From Nocardioides sp. cx-173 (GTDB lineage: Bacteria; Actinomycetota; Actinomycetes; Propionibacteriales; Nocardioidaceae), in the NCBI RefSeq assembly GCF_021117365.1, contig NZ_CP088262.1:4342501-4406500 (forward strand): a stretch of DNA of 64,000 nt. The letters are read 5' to 3'. How positions within the stretch are numbered: the first letter of the stretch is position 1; each line of letters starts with the position of its first letter. Made by a program: the position numbers and the translations under genes. Below the pieces are notes generated by a model, which was not told the origin of the DNA, did no database searches, and worked only from the letters and a program-made list of their open reading frames with translations. This document shows positions 28,616 through 36,911 of this stretch, one piece after another.

Positions 28616-30307
28616 TCAGTCGCGCAGCTTGGCCAGCCGGGCGAGGAGGGCGTCGCGGCGGTGCGCGTTGCCGTGCAGGTCGACGTAGCGCTCGGCGTAC
28701 GTCGCCAGGAGGGCGTCGTCGAGGCGGCGCACGGCGCCGGGCGGGTAGCGGTAGTCCATGCGGGCGTTGAGGTCGTCGGGGCTGGCGCGGAGCACGTCGT
28801 TGAGCTCGTCGATGCTGGTGATGCCGAGCTCGAGCAGCAGCCCGGAGATCCACGCGTAGTGGTCGGTGCGCGACCAGCCGGCGTCGTCGTACTGCCCGGC
28901 GAGGTACGCCGCCAGCTCGCGCTGGTCGATCCGCGGGTCGTCGACCACCTCGTCGGGGCTCGGCGCCGCCGGGACCGCGCCGGTCGAGCGCAGCCGCTCG
29001 CGGATCGTGGAGAACTCCTGGTCGGCCAGCTCCAGCAGGCCGGCGGCGAGCGTGAAGCGGCGGTCCAGGTCGCGCGCGTGCTCGTCGGGGACGTCGCCCT
29101 TGTAGCGGATGTCGTGCTCGAACTCCGCCCACGCGTGCTGCAGCACCGTGCGGACCTGGACCTGCGCCACCCGCCCGCGCAGCGCGGCGTAGGCGCGCTC
29201 GCGCTCCCGCGCCGCGTCGAGCTCGATGAGCAGGTGCCGGCTGGCGTAGCCGAAGCGGCCCTGGCTGGCGGTCTCCTGGCCCAGGTCGCGGTCCTCCTTG
29301 ACCACCACCTGGTCGCCGAGCAGCTCCGCGACGGCCGAGACGTCGCTGTGCACGTAGGTGATGACGCGCACGCCGATCTGGTCGGTGATCTCGCGCAGCG
29401 GGTCGGTGAAGACCGGCCGGCCGTCGACCATGCGCGCCGCCTTGACCGCGAAGGACTGCACGCTCTTGGTCCGCCCGGTGACCGAGAGGTAGTTGATGCC
29501 GGCCTCGTCCAGGATCGAGGTCACCAGCGCCACGAACTGCGCGGCGGCCTCCATCAGGGCCGGCTGCTGGGCGGCGTACTCCTGGGTCGCGGCCCGTGCG
29601 TCGGGCAGCGACGGGGTGACGATGTAGCCGGTCTCGAGGTCGCCGTACGTCGTGGTGCGCTCGGGCCAGCGCTCGCGGAAGTAGGCGACGTAGGCGCACA
29701 CCACGGCGTCGACCTGGTCCTCGACGACGCGCAGCTCGCTCTTGCGGGTCGCCGTCTCGACCGCCAGGCGCAGCGCCGCCCAGTCGTCGCCGGTGCGGAC
29801 CAGGCCCTGCACGTGCCCCATCAGGGTGAGCAGCTCGCCGCGCAGCAGGTCGAGGTCGCGGCCCCGCTTGTCCTTGTACTTCAGCGTCTTCGACAGCCCG
29901 AACAGCACCACGGTGGCCGGATGCGGGTAGACCTCGATCGCGCGCCGGGCGCGACCCGAGCGCGGGTTGAGGTCCAGACCGAGGCGCTGGCACACCCGGG
30001 CGCCGCGGGTCTCTCCGCCCGCGAACTCCGGCTTGCCGGTGTTGGCTGGGTGCGTGCCCGCCTCGAACCGCCGGAAGTCCTTGCTCAGGGCCTTCTCCGC
30101 GGGGCGCGACCCGGTCGGGTTGGTGACGATGAGCGGGGCGTCGATCGCGACCAGGCACTCCTCGGCGACGTACGGCGCCACGGTCTCGGCGATCTCCTCG
30201 TCGGTGCGCACCGCCCGGACCAGCACCAGGCGCGCCTCGTCGTCGAGGACCGCCACGCCGGTCGGCTGGCGCTCCCCCCACGCGAGGTCGATCCCGACGA
30301 AGTGCAC
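28616..30307 (-). CDS. DUF429 (RNase H-like) - RelA/SpoT synthetase fusion protein
   Basis: 563 aa, two catalytic-looking domains. Residues 1-245 match DUF429: GIDLAWG, AIDAPL, the AIEVYPHPA strand and EDQVDAVVCAY, an RNase H-like arrangement of acidic residues. Residues about 260-430 match the RelA/SpoT nucleotidyltransferase: RxKxxxSxxxK at 279-289, Asp309 and Arg314 in TDQIGVR, YASRH at 354-358 and QVQVRT...WAEFEH..YK at 382-403. The Glu normally two before that Gln is Gln382. There is no HD hydrolase, TGS or ACT domain. A GTG start (VHFVGIDLAW) 26 bases after psuG suggests co-transcription with psuK-psuG. Proposed activity: pyrophosphate transfer to a nucleotide or RNA. Confidence 0.85.
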   Translation of the reverse strand: MHFVGIDLAWGERQPTGVAVLDDEARLVLVRAVRTDEEIAETVAPYVAEECLVAIDAPLIVTNPTGSRPAEKALSKDFRRFEAGTHPANTGKPEFAGGETRGARVCQRLGLDLNPRSGRARRAIEVYPHPATVVLFGLSKTLKYKDKRGRDLDLLRGELLTLMGHVQGLVRTGDDWAALRLAVETATRKSELRVVEDQVDAVVCAYVAYFRERWPERTTTYGDLETGYIVTPSLPDARAATQEYAAQQPALMEAAAQFVALVTSILDEAGINYLSVTGRTKSVQSFAVKAARMVDGRPVFTDPLREITDQIGVRVITYVHSDVSAVAELLGDQVVVKEDRDLGQETASQGRFGYASRHLLIELDAARERERAYAALRGRVAQVQVRTVLQHAWAEFEHDIRYKGDVPDEHARDLDRRFTLAAGLLELADQEFSTIRERLRSTGAVPAAPSPDEVVDDPRIDQRELAAYLAGQYDDAGWSRTDHYAWISGLLLELGITSIDELNDVLRASPDDLNARMDYRYPPGAVRRLDDALLATYAERYVDLHGNAHRRDALLARLAKLRD

Positions 30308-30333
30308 GGGGACACCCTGCCCTACGGGCGGTC

Positions 30334-31248
30334 TCAGTGGACGGCGTACTCCCGCGCGATCGCGGCGCCGAGGCGCGCATTGCTGCGCACCAGCGCGATG
30401 TTGGCGGTGAGGCTGGCCCCGTCGGTGAGCTCGACGATGCGACCCAGGAGGTACGGCGTGGCGTCCTTGCCGCCGATGCCCAAGCGGTCCAGGTCGGCCA
30501 GCGCGTGGTCGATCACGGCGCCGATCTCGGCGGCCGGGATCTCGTCCTCGGCGGGGATCGGGTTGGCGACGACCAGCCCGCCGGCCAGGCCGAGGTCCCA
30601 CTTCGCGCGCATCATCGCGGCCACGTCGGCGGGCGAGTCGAGGCGCATCGGCGCCCGGTGGCCGCTCTCGCGCGAGTAGAACGAGGGGAACTCCTCGGTC
30701 CCGTAGCCCACCACCGGCACCCCCAGCGTCTCCAAGGTCTCCAGCGTGAGGCCGATGTCGAGGATGCTCTTCACGCCCGCGCACACCACCGCCACGTCCG
30801 TGTGGCCCAGCTCGGTGAGGTCGGCCGAGACGTCGAAGGACGTCTCCGCACCACGGTGCACGCCGCCCAGCCCGCCGGTCACGAAGGTACGGATCCCGGC
30901 CAGGGCCGCCAGCCGCATGGTCGAGGCCACGGTGGTGGCGCCGTGCCCGCCCCGCGACACGACGTACGGCAGGTCGCGCACGCTGGCCTTCATCACGTCG
31001 GGATGGCTCGCGAGCAGCTCGAGGTCGTCGGGCGACAATCCGATCCGCGGGCGACCGTCGAGCACGGCGATCGTCGCGGGCGTGGCGCCGAGGTCGCGCA
31101 CGATGCCCTCCACCTCGACGGCCATCGCGACGTTCTGGGGGTACGGCATGCCGTGGCTGATGATCGTGCTCTCCAGCGCGACGACCGGACGGCCCTCCGT
31201 GAGCGCGGCCGCCACCTCGTCGGTGACGCTCAGCGAGGGGTGGCTCAC
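30334..31248 (-). CDS. psuG: Pseudouridine-5'-phosphate glycosidase
   Basis: Splits pseudouridine 5'-phosphate into uracil and ribose 5-phosphate, the C-C bond cleaving step of pseudouridine catabolism. 304 aa, normal length, with the family start PVVALESTIISHGMPYPQN, the Lys-containing VMKASVRDLPYVVSRGGHGA segment, TGGLGGVHRGAE and a C-terminal TANIALVRSNARLGAAIA. The GTG at 31248 overlaps the psuK stop codon by four bases. The DUF429-RelA gene follows on the same strand 26 bases downstream. Confidence 0.96.
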   Translation of the reverse strand: MSHPSLSVTDEVAAALTEGRPVVALESTIISHGMPYPQNVAMAVEVEGIVRDLGATPATIAVLDGRPRIGLSPDDLELLASHPDVMKASVRDLPYVVSRGGHGATTVASTMRLAALAGIRTFVTGGLGGVHRGAETSFDVSADLTELGHTDVAVVCAGVKSILDIGLTLETLETLGVPVVGYGTEEFPSFYSRESGHRAPMRLDSPADVAAMMRAKWDLGLAGGLVVANPIPAEDEIPAAEIGAVIDHALADLDRLGIGGKDATPYLLGRIVELTDGASLTANIALVRSNARLGAAIAREYAVH

Positions 31249-32120
31249 AGTCGGCTCCGCACCAGCTCGTCGGTGAGGTCCCGGCGCACGGTGTCGGGGG
31301 AGGCCACGGTCAGCGCCGCGGCCGCATGGCCGTAGGCCGCCGCCTCGCTCGGAGAGGCTCCGCCCAGCACCGCATGGCAGAACGCCGCCAGCATGGCGTC
31401 CCCGGCGCCGGTCACGTCCACCACCTCCCCGGGCACGGTCGCGAGCTGGGTCTCGCCGTCCGGGCCGCTCAGCACCGACCCACAGGGTCCGCGACGGACC
31501 CACACCAGCTCGACGTCCCGGGCGCGCAGCGCGGCCGGGCTGCCGCCCAGGACCGCGAGCTCGCCGGTGTTGGGGGTGGCGCACCACAGCGGCCGCTCCC
31601 CGACCAGGGGAGCGAGGGCGGCCGCCTTCGCCACGCTGACCGGGTCGAGCAGCACCCGGACCCCGGCCTCGGTCGCGTGCGTCCAGGCCGCGGCCAGCGT
31701 GTCGTTTCGCAGGTTGCCGTCGAGCACGACCAGGTCGGCGCTCGCGATCAGGTGGGCGTCGAGGTGCTCGGGCCCGAGCGTCGCGGTGGCCGCCATGTCG
31801 GCGACGCCCACGCTCAGCTCGCCGCTGGGCTCGAGCACGGCGAGGTAGGTGCCGGTCGCACCGGCCACCCGGCGTACGCCGGACACCTCGACCCCGGCGC
31901 CGGCCGTCGTGGCCACCAGGTCGTCGCCGAACACGTCGTCCCCCACGGCCGCGACCAGCGCGGTCGGGGTGCCGAGCCGGGCGAGGTTCTCGGCGATGTT
32001 GCGGCCCACCCCGCCGGGGCTCGTCGAGAGCGTCCCCGGGTTGCTCGTGCCGCGTACCACCGCGGACGTCGTCCGCGCCTTCAGGTCGAGATTGGCTCCC
32101 CCGATGACCACCACCGTCAC
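31245..32120 (-). CDS. psuK: Pseudouridine kinase, PfkB family
   Basis: 291 aa carbohydrate/nucleoside kinase. PfkB signatures are GGVGRNIAENLARLG near residue 38-52 and DVTGAGDAMLAAFCHAVLGG near 238-257, whose GAGD holds the catalytic Asp. It begins MTVVVIGGANLDLKA, the start common to PsuK. It would phosphorylate pseudouridine at O5' to give the PsuG substrate; the pairing with psuG makes this assignment firm although PfkB specificity is otherwise hard to read. It is first gene of the apparent psuK-psuG-DUF429/RelA unit and divergent from the ABC exporter genes. Confidence 0.93.
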   Translation of the reverse strand: MTVVVIGGANLDLKARTTSAVVRGTSNPGTLSTSPGGVGRNIAENLARLGTPTALVAAVGDDVFGDDLVATTAGAGVEVSGVRRVAGATGTYLAVLEPSGELSVGVADMAATATLGPEHLDAHLIASADLVVLDGNLRNDTLAAAWTHATEAGVRVLLDPVSVAKAAALAPLVGERPLWCATPNTGELAVLGGSPAALRARDVELVWVRRGPCGSVLSGPDGETQLATVPGEVVDVTGAGDAMLAAFCHAVLGGASPSEAAAYGHAAAALTVASPDTVRRDLTDELVRSRL

Positions 32121-32213
32121 GAGCGTGACGCTACCGGCGATGAGATGCGGTGTCCGCGGCGGTCTCTACCGTGGAAGGACGGCGGCGAGACAGCACACAC
32201 GAGAGGCGAGGCC

Positions 32214-33206
32214 GTGGTCGAGATGATCCGCGCGACCGGACTGGTCAAGCGCTACCAGAAGGTGGAGGCCCTCGGCGGCCTGGACCTGTCGGTCGAGGAG
32301 GGTCGGGTCCTGGCGCTGCTGGGTCCCAACGGGGCGGGCAAGACGACCGCCGTCCGGATCCTGGCCACGCTGCTCGAGCCCGACGGCGGCTCCGCCCAGG
32401 TGGCGGGGGTCGACGTGGCCGCCGACCCCGACGGGGTGCGCTCGCGCATCGGCCTCTCCGGGCAGTACGCCGCCGTCGACGAGTACCTCACCGGCTACGA
32501 GAACCTCGAGATGGTCGGGCGCCTCTACGGCCTGGGCAAGCAGCGCTCCCGGCGGCGGGCGCGCGAGCTGCTCGAGCGCTTCGACCTCGCCGAGGCCGGC
32601 GACCGGCCCGCCAAGACCTACTCCGGCGGGATGCGCCGGCGCCTCGACCTCGCCGGGGCGCTCGTCGCCGAGCCGCCGGTGCTGATCCTCGACGAGCCGA
32701 CGACGGGGCTCGACGTGCGCAGTCGGCTGCAGATGTGGGAGGTGATCCGCGAGCTGGTCGCCTCGGGCGCGACGCTGCTGCTGACGACGCAGTACCTCGA
32801 GGAGGCCGACCGGCTGGCCGACGCCATCGTGGTGATCGACCACGGTCGCACGATCGCCCGCGGCACCGCCGACGAGCTGAAGTCGCAGACCGGGGGCGAG
32901 CGCATCGAGGTGGTCCTCGCCGACGTCGCCGACCGCGCCGCGGCGGGCGCCGTACTCGGGAGGGTGGCGATCGGGGAGATCCAGGTCGACGACAACGGCC
33001 GCGACCTCGTCGCCGCCGTCGACGGGGGCGCCGGCGCGCTCGCGCAGGTGCTGAGCGGCTTCGCCGCCGACGGCGTGGAGGTGCTCGACGTCGGGCTGCG
33101 CCGCCCCACCCTCGACGACGTGTTCCTCAGCCTGACCGGCCGCGCCGCGGAGTCCGACCCGGCGACCGACGCGGCCACCGAGACCACCCAGGAGGTGTCG
33201 CCATGA
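32214..33206 (+). CDS. Daunorubicin-resistance-type ABC exporter ATPase (DrrA family)
   Basis: 330 aa ATPase with Walker A GPNGAGKTTA, signature YSGGMRRRLDLAGAL, Walker B VLILDEPTTGLD and H-loop LLLTTQYLEEADRLAD. The C-terminal extension is the DrrA-type dimer region. The open frame starts far upstream; the GTG at 32214 behind GAGAGGCGAG was chosen, giving MVEMIRATGLVKRYQ. It overlaps the permease start by four bases. Such pairs export hydrophobic drugs or lipids; no biosynthetic cluster is adjacent, so the substrate is open. Confidence 0.92.
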   Translation: MVEMIRATGLVKRYQKVEALGGLDLSVEEGRVLALLGPNGAGKTTAVRILATLLEPDGGSAQVAGVDVAADPDGVRSRIGLSGQYAAVDEYLTGYENLEMVGRLYGLGKQRSRRRARELLERFDLAEAGDRPAKTYSGGMRRRLDLAGALVAEPPVLILDEPTTGLDVRSRLQMWEVIRELVASGATLLLTTQYLEEADRLADAIVVIDHGRTIARGTADELKSQTGGERIEVVLADVADRAAAGAVLGRVAIGEIQVDDNGRDLVAAVDGGAGALAQVLSGFAADGVEVLDVGLRRPTLDDVFLSLTGRAAESDPATDAATETTQEVSP

Positions 33207-34012
33207 GCGTCGGAGCCGCGCGCGCCGTCACCGACGGCTGGATCGTCGCCAAGCGCAACCTGATCAAGATCAAGCGGGTGCCCGAGGTGCTCGTGTTCGT
33301 GCTGATCTCGCCGATCATGTTCGTGCTGCTGTTCGCCTACGTGTTCGGCGGTGCGATCGACCCCGCCGGGGCCGTGGGCTACAAGGAGTTCCTCATCGGC
33401 GGGATCTTCGCGCAGACGGTCGTCTTCGGTGCGACGTTCACCGGCGCCGGACTGGCCGAGGACATGCAGAAGGGCATCATCGACCGGTTCCGCTCCCTGC
33501 CGATGTCCAACGCCGCGGTGCTCGTGGGCCGCACGACCTCCGACGTGGTCTACAACGTGCTGTCGCTGATCATCATGGCGCTCACCGGCCTGCTCGTGGG
33601 CTGGCGGATCCGCGAGGGCGTCCTCGACGCCGCCGCCGGCTTCCTGCTGCTGCTGCTCTTCGCCTACGCGATCAGCTGGGTGATGGCGTGGGTCGGGCTG
33701 CTGGTGCCGAGCGTGGAGGTCATCAACAACGCGTCGTTCATCGTGATCATGCCGCTGACCTTCGTCTCCAACGCGTTCGTGCCGCTGGAGTCGTTCTCCG
33801 GGGTGCTGCGCCACATCGTCGAGTGGAACCCCGTCTCCACCCTCACCCAGGCCGTACGCGAGCTGTTCGGCAACACCGACCCGGCGATCCCGGTCTCCGA
33901 CGCCTGGTCGATGCAGCACCCCTTCGTCTACACACTGCTGTGGGTGGTGCTGATCCTGCTCGTCTTCGTGCCCCTGTCGGTGCGCCAGTACCGGCTCGCG
34001 AGCACCCGCTGA
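33203..34012 (+). CDS. ABC-2 exporter permease (DrrB family)
   Basis: 269 aa with six helices: for example VLVFVLISPIMFVLLFAYVF, FLIGGIFAQTVVFGATFTGA, LLLLLFAYAISWVMAWVGLL and LLWVVLILLVFVPLSV. The EDMQKGIIDRFRSLPMS cytoplasmic helix and the NPVSTLTQAVRELFGN segment are family signatures. ATG at 33203 overlaps the ATPase stop (ATGA). It forms the exporter with the preceding gene and ends 16 bases from the convergent DUF1801 gene. Confidence 0.93.
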   Translation: MSVGAARAVTDGWIVAKRNLIKIKRVPEVLVFVLISPIMFVLLFAYVFGGAIDPAGAVGYKEFLIGGIFAQTVVFGATFTGAGLAEDMQKGIIDRFRSLPMSNAAVLVGRTTSDVVYNVLSLIIMALTGLLVGWRIREGVLDAAAGFLLLLLFAYAISWVMAWVGLLVPSVEVINNASFIVIMPLTFVSNAFVPLESFSGVLRHIVEWNPVSTLTQAVRELFGNTDPAIPVSDAWSMQHPFVYTLLWVVLILLVFVPLSVRQYRLASTR

Positions 34013-34027
34013 GGCGGTCGGCCGCCG

Positions 34028-34381
34028 CTAGCGCGGCCGGCCCAGGGCCCGCAGCGTCCGCCGTACGAGGGGCTCGTCGAGAGCACGCAGACCGAAGCGC
34101 AGCGTCCCCTTCCCCGACGCGTACGGCGCCAGGTCCAGCACCAGCCCCGGGTCGTCCGCCGGCGCCTCCGGCTCCGGGTAGATCGCCAGGTGCGTTCTCC
34201 ACCCGGCCAGGTGGAGCAGCGACCGGCCCTCGCGGGTGAAGGTCGCCATGTTGTAGGCGATCGTCTCCTCGACGCCCGCGATCTCCTCGTGCACCCACCC
34301 CCGCACCGCCCGCACCGCCGCCGCCGGCCCCGGCTCGAGATCCGCGAGGTAGGCGTCCACGTCGGCGTACTTCTGCACCAT
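34028..34381 (-). CDS. DUF1801-domain protein
   Basis: 117 aa, single DUF1801 domain (YdhG/YjdI-like iron chaperone superfamily fold): residues include KYADVDAYLADLEP, GVEETIAYNMATFTREG, LAIYPEPEAP and KGTLRFGLRALDEPLVRRTL. The last motif is the usual end of the domain. No function has been tested for this type. The open frame reads back into repeat copy C, so the ATG at 34381 (MVQKYADV) is the real start. It follows the P450 gene on the same strand, separated by the repeat. Confidence 0.85.
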   Translation of the reverse strand: MVQKYADVDAYLADLEPGPAAAVRAVRGWVHEEIAGVEETIAYNMATFTREGRSLLHLAGWRTHLAIYPEPEAPADDPGLVLDLAPYASGKGTLRFGLRALDEPLVRRTLRALGRPR

Positions 34382-34406
34382 CCGGGCAGGATATCCATCC
34401 GCCGCC

Positions 34407-34474
34407 GGGGATAGTCCCTGACGTTTGTGTCGCAATCTCCGTGCTTTGACAGCACAAACGTCCGGGGCTACCCC
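34407..34474. repeat. 68-bp inverted repeat, GGGGTAGTCCC family, copy C
   Basis: Left arm GGGGATAGTCCCTGACGTTT... from 34407, right arm ...CGTCCGGGGCTACCCC ending at 34474. The least well-paired copy, with an extra A in the left arm. It lies 18 bases beyond the P450 stop codon and upstream of the DUF1801 gene. Confidence 0.8.
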
Positions 34475-34491
34475 ACCCGCCCGGTACGCCG

Positions 34492-35796
34492 TCAGCGCAC
34501 CGGCAGCGACGCGTCCCGGTCGTCGAACAGCCGGACGGGGAGGGACTCGACGCCGTAGACGGCCGAGAGCTTGCGGAAGTCGAGGTCGGCGGGGTCGGCG
34601 GTGATGCGCAGGTCGGGGAAGCGGCGGGCGAGCCCGCGCAGGGCGATGCGCAGCTCCATCCGGGCGAGCTCGGCGCCGACGCAGCGGTGGATGCCGTGGC
34701 CGAAGGCGAGGTGGCGGGTGGGGACGCGCAGGGGGTCGAACCGGTCGGGCTCGGGGGTCAACGACGGGTCGCGGTTGGCCCCGAGCAGGGAGATGCCGAG
34801 GACGTCGCCGGCCCGGACGTGGTGGCCGGCGATCTCCATGTCGTCGCGGGCGAAGCGCACGAACGCGAGCTGGACCACGGTCAGGTGCCGCAGCAGCTCC
34901 TCGACGATGCGGTCGACAGCCGCGTCGTCGCCCTCCCGCATGAGGGTCATGGCCTCAGGGTGCTGGGCGAGCAGGTAGGTGCCGAGGGCGAGCATGCTGG
35001 CGGAGGTCTCGTAGCCGCCGAGGAAGACCCCGTCGGCGAGCCCGCCCAGCGTGACGTCGTCGAGCTCGTCACCGTGATCGCGCAGGAGGGCGCCGATCAG
35101 CCCCTCGCCGGGGTCCTTGCGCTGCTTGGCGACCGAGCTGATCAGGAACTCGCGGGTGTGGGCGGCGGCCCCGAAGACCCCCGCCCCGCCCTGCGACAGG
35201 TCGAACCGGGCGGCGCCGAGGCTGTGGAACCGGGCCCGGTCGTCGACGGGCAGGTCCAGCAGCTCGCAGATGACCTCGAAGGGGATCGGGAACGCGAACT
35301 GGTCGACCAGGTCGACCTCGGGTCCCAGCTCGGCCATCGCCTCGAGCCGCGCGTCGACGATCCGCTCGATCACCGGCTCCAGCCGGGCCAGCCGGCGCTT
35401 GGTGAACTCGGGGGTGAGGTAGCGGCGCAGCGCGGTGTGCGCCGGCGGGTCGGTCATGCCGAGCCCGCCGATCTGCTCGGAGTCGCCGCGCCCCTCCTGC
35501 GAGACGAACTGCCCCAGGTCGTTGGACGTGGCGGCGCCGTTGGCGAGCAGCGCCCGCGCCTCGTCGTACCCGCTGACCAGCCAGATGCCCTTGCCGAACA
35601 TCTCCGCGATCCGCTTGACCGGCGTCTCCGCACGGACCGCGGCCATCTCCGGCAGCGGGTCGAGGCCGTCGCGCTTGAGCGGCATGGTGATCGAGTCGGG
35701 CAGGAACCGCAGCTTGCGCAGGTCGATGCCGTTGCGCGTCGAACGGGTCAGGAGGCGCGTCGCCACCCGGCGCTTGACGGTGCTGAGGAGACCCAT
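34492..35796 (-). CDS. Cytochrome P450 monooxygenase
   Basis: 434 aa bacterial P450. The heme-thiolate loop is AFGHGIHRCVGAELARMELR (Cys at about residue 381), the I-helix oxygen-activation motif is GVFLGGYETSASML and the K-helix region includes EELLRHLTVVQLAFVRFARD. Members with GHGIHRCVG use a ferredoxin partner; none is adjacent. The substrate is unknown. ATG at 35796 begins MGLLSTVKRRVATRLL, an amphipathic N-terminus rather than a signal peptide. It appears monocistronic, with repeat copy C as its apparent terminator. Confidence 0.93.
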   Translation of the reverse strand: MGLLSTVKRRVATRLLTRSTRNGIDLRKLRFLPDSITMPLKRDGLDPLPEMAAVRAETPVKRIAEMFGKGIWLVSGYDEARALLANGAATSNDLGQFVSQEGRGDSEQIGGLGMTDPPAHTALRRYLTPEFTKRRLARLEPVIERIVDARLEAMAELGPEVDLVDQFAFPIPFEVICELLDLPVDDRARFHSLGAARFDLSQGGAGVFGAAAHTREFLISSVAKQRKDPGEGLIGALLRDHGDELDDVTLGGLADGVFLGGYETSASMLALGTYLLAQHPEAMTLMREGDDAAVDRIVEELLRHLTVVQLAFVRFARDDMEIAGHHVRAGDVLGISLLGANRDPSLTPEPDRFDPLRVPTRHLAFGHGIHRCVGAELARMELRIALRGLARRFPDLRITADPADLDFRKLSAVYGVESLPVRLFDDRDASLPVR

Positions 35797-35860
35797 GGCC
35801 CAAGTTCACCAGAAAGGAGGAGTTTTCGTGCATCAGGCATGACCCTGACCACACCCCGTG

Positions 35861-36397
35861 TCACTCCCGGTGCCGTCGCAGGACCTCCGGACTCACCGAC
35901 GCGAGGAGCAGCAGACCCCCGACCTCGAGCACCAGAACCATGCCGTCCACCGTGCTCGGGCAGGGGACCGTGTCGTCCCGCTCAGCCGGAGCCCCGAGGA
36001 GCCGGGTCAGGAGCCTGATGCCCGCCGGCGGGCAACCATGGGCCAGCAGCTCACAGGTGCATTCGGCGTCCCAGTCATCACGCCTCATCAGGCGCAACAG
36101 CAGCAGGACGACCAGGTCGTCCGTGGCCGATGCCAAGGTCGCCGCTGGCACCCCCCGGAGCCGGTCGAGCGTCCGTCCCGCGAGGCGGCGGAGCGATGCC
36201 GCGTCGCACCCGGCAGCCACCGACTCACAGAGGGCGTCGACGAGGACGCCGGGGAGTAGATCGAGCGCCGGGTGGGCCGCCGCGGCTGGGCGAGTGGCCG
36301 ACGGTGCCCGTGATCTCGACACTCGGCTTCTCGGCGGCCCCTGCGGCGGCCGCCGGCGCTCACGTGACTGACGACGTCGTCTGCTGTTGGCACCCAT
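35861..36397 (-). CDS. Hypothetical protein with MGANSRRRR N-terminus
   Basis: 178 aa on the strand opposite several unlikely reading frames. Residues 1-45 are Arg/Pro/Ala-rich, and residues 46-178 read as a compact hydrophobic helical domain (VLVDALCESVAAGCDAASL, DDLVVLLLLRLMRRDDW and VDGMVLVLEVGGLLLLA). The MGANxRxR opening is also seen in actinobacterial DUF2786 proteins, whose DUF2786 domain is absent here, so this could be a shortened relative. No neighbour suggests a role. It follows YjbR-like gene at 36450 on the same strand. Confidence 0.5.
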   Translation of the reverse strand: MGANSRRRRQSRERRRPPQGPPRSRVSRSRAPSATRPAAAAHPALDLLPGVLVDALCESVAAGCDAASLRRLAGRTLDRLRGVPAATLASATDDLVVLLLLRLMRRDDWDAECTCELLAHGCPPAGIRLLTRLLGAPAERDDTVPCPSTVDGMVLVLEVGGLLLLASVSPEVLRRHRE

Positions 36398-36449
36398 GGG
36401 CCCAGGGTGCGCGAGGAGGCCGACCTCGTGCCGGCTCTCTCCACAGGCC

Positions 36450-36872
36450 TCAGGTCGGCGGCGGCCCGTGGCCGTCGATGAGCGCCGCGAGCCGGCGCGG
36501 AGCCTGCAGGCGGTAGCTGTCGGTGAGCAGCTCGGCGACCTCCTGCCAGTCGGTGTCGTCGTCGAGGAGCAGGCCCGCCGCGGTCGGCCACCACTCCGGC
36601 CGGAAGTACGGCGGGCCGAGGTGGCCCAGCGCCGCGGCCTCGGCGGCCTCGGCCCGGAACACCAGCACCAGCGCCGGCCCCCGCGTCCCCGCCGCGCGGG
36701 CGTAGCCCTCCGGCCGGCCGTCTCGCACCTGGCAGACGTGGGCGAAGGTCCTCTGGCGCACCCGCCACCTCACCCCGACCCAGGCGTCCTCCTCGCGGGT
36801 CTCCGGCAGCGCGAGGCAGATCGCGGCAAGGCGTCGCACCACGTCTGCGAGCAGCTCGTCGTCCTGGTCCAT
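36450..36872 (-). CDS. MmcQ/YjbR-like protein
   Basis: 140 aa CyaY/YjbR-fold protein. Family features are ALPETREEDAW near residue 22-32, WRVRQRTFAHVCQV, the GPPYFRPEWWPTAAGLLLD segment and WQEVAELLTDSYRLQAP. DNA binding has been proposed for the family; the role is unproven. The ATG at 36872 begins MDQDDELLADVV, preferred over an upstream MAVASVAG start because the shorter form matches the family. It sits downstream of the aldo/keto reductase gene, 39 bases apart. Confidence 0.85.
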   Translation of the reverse strand: MDQDDELLADVVRRLAAICLALPETREEDAWVGVRWRVRQRTFAHVCQVRDGRPEGYARAAGTRGPALVLVFRAEAAEAAALGHLGPPYFRPEWWPTAAGLLLDDDTDWQEVAELLTDSYRLQAPRRLAALIDGHGPPPT

Positions 36873-36911
36873 ACCGGCGACGCTAGCCACCGCCACGGAC
36901 GGTCCCCGGGG

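Noticed and set aside
28661..30679. 672-aa open frame opposite the DUF429-RelA gene
   Set aside because: Antisense shadow; low-complexity Arg/Asp/Val/His composition and no homologous motif.
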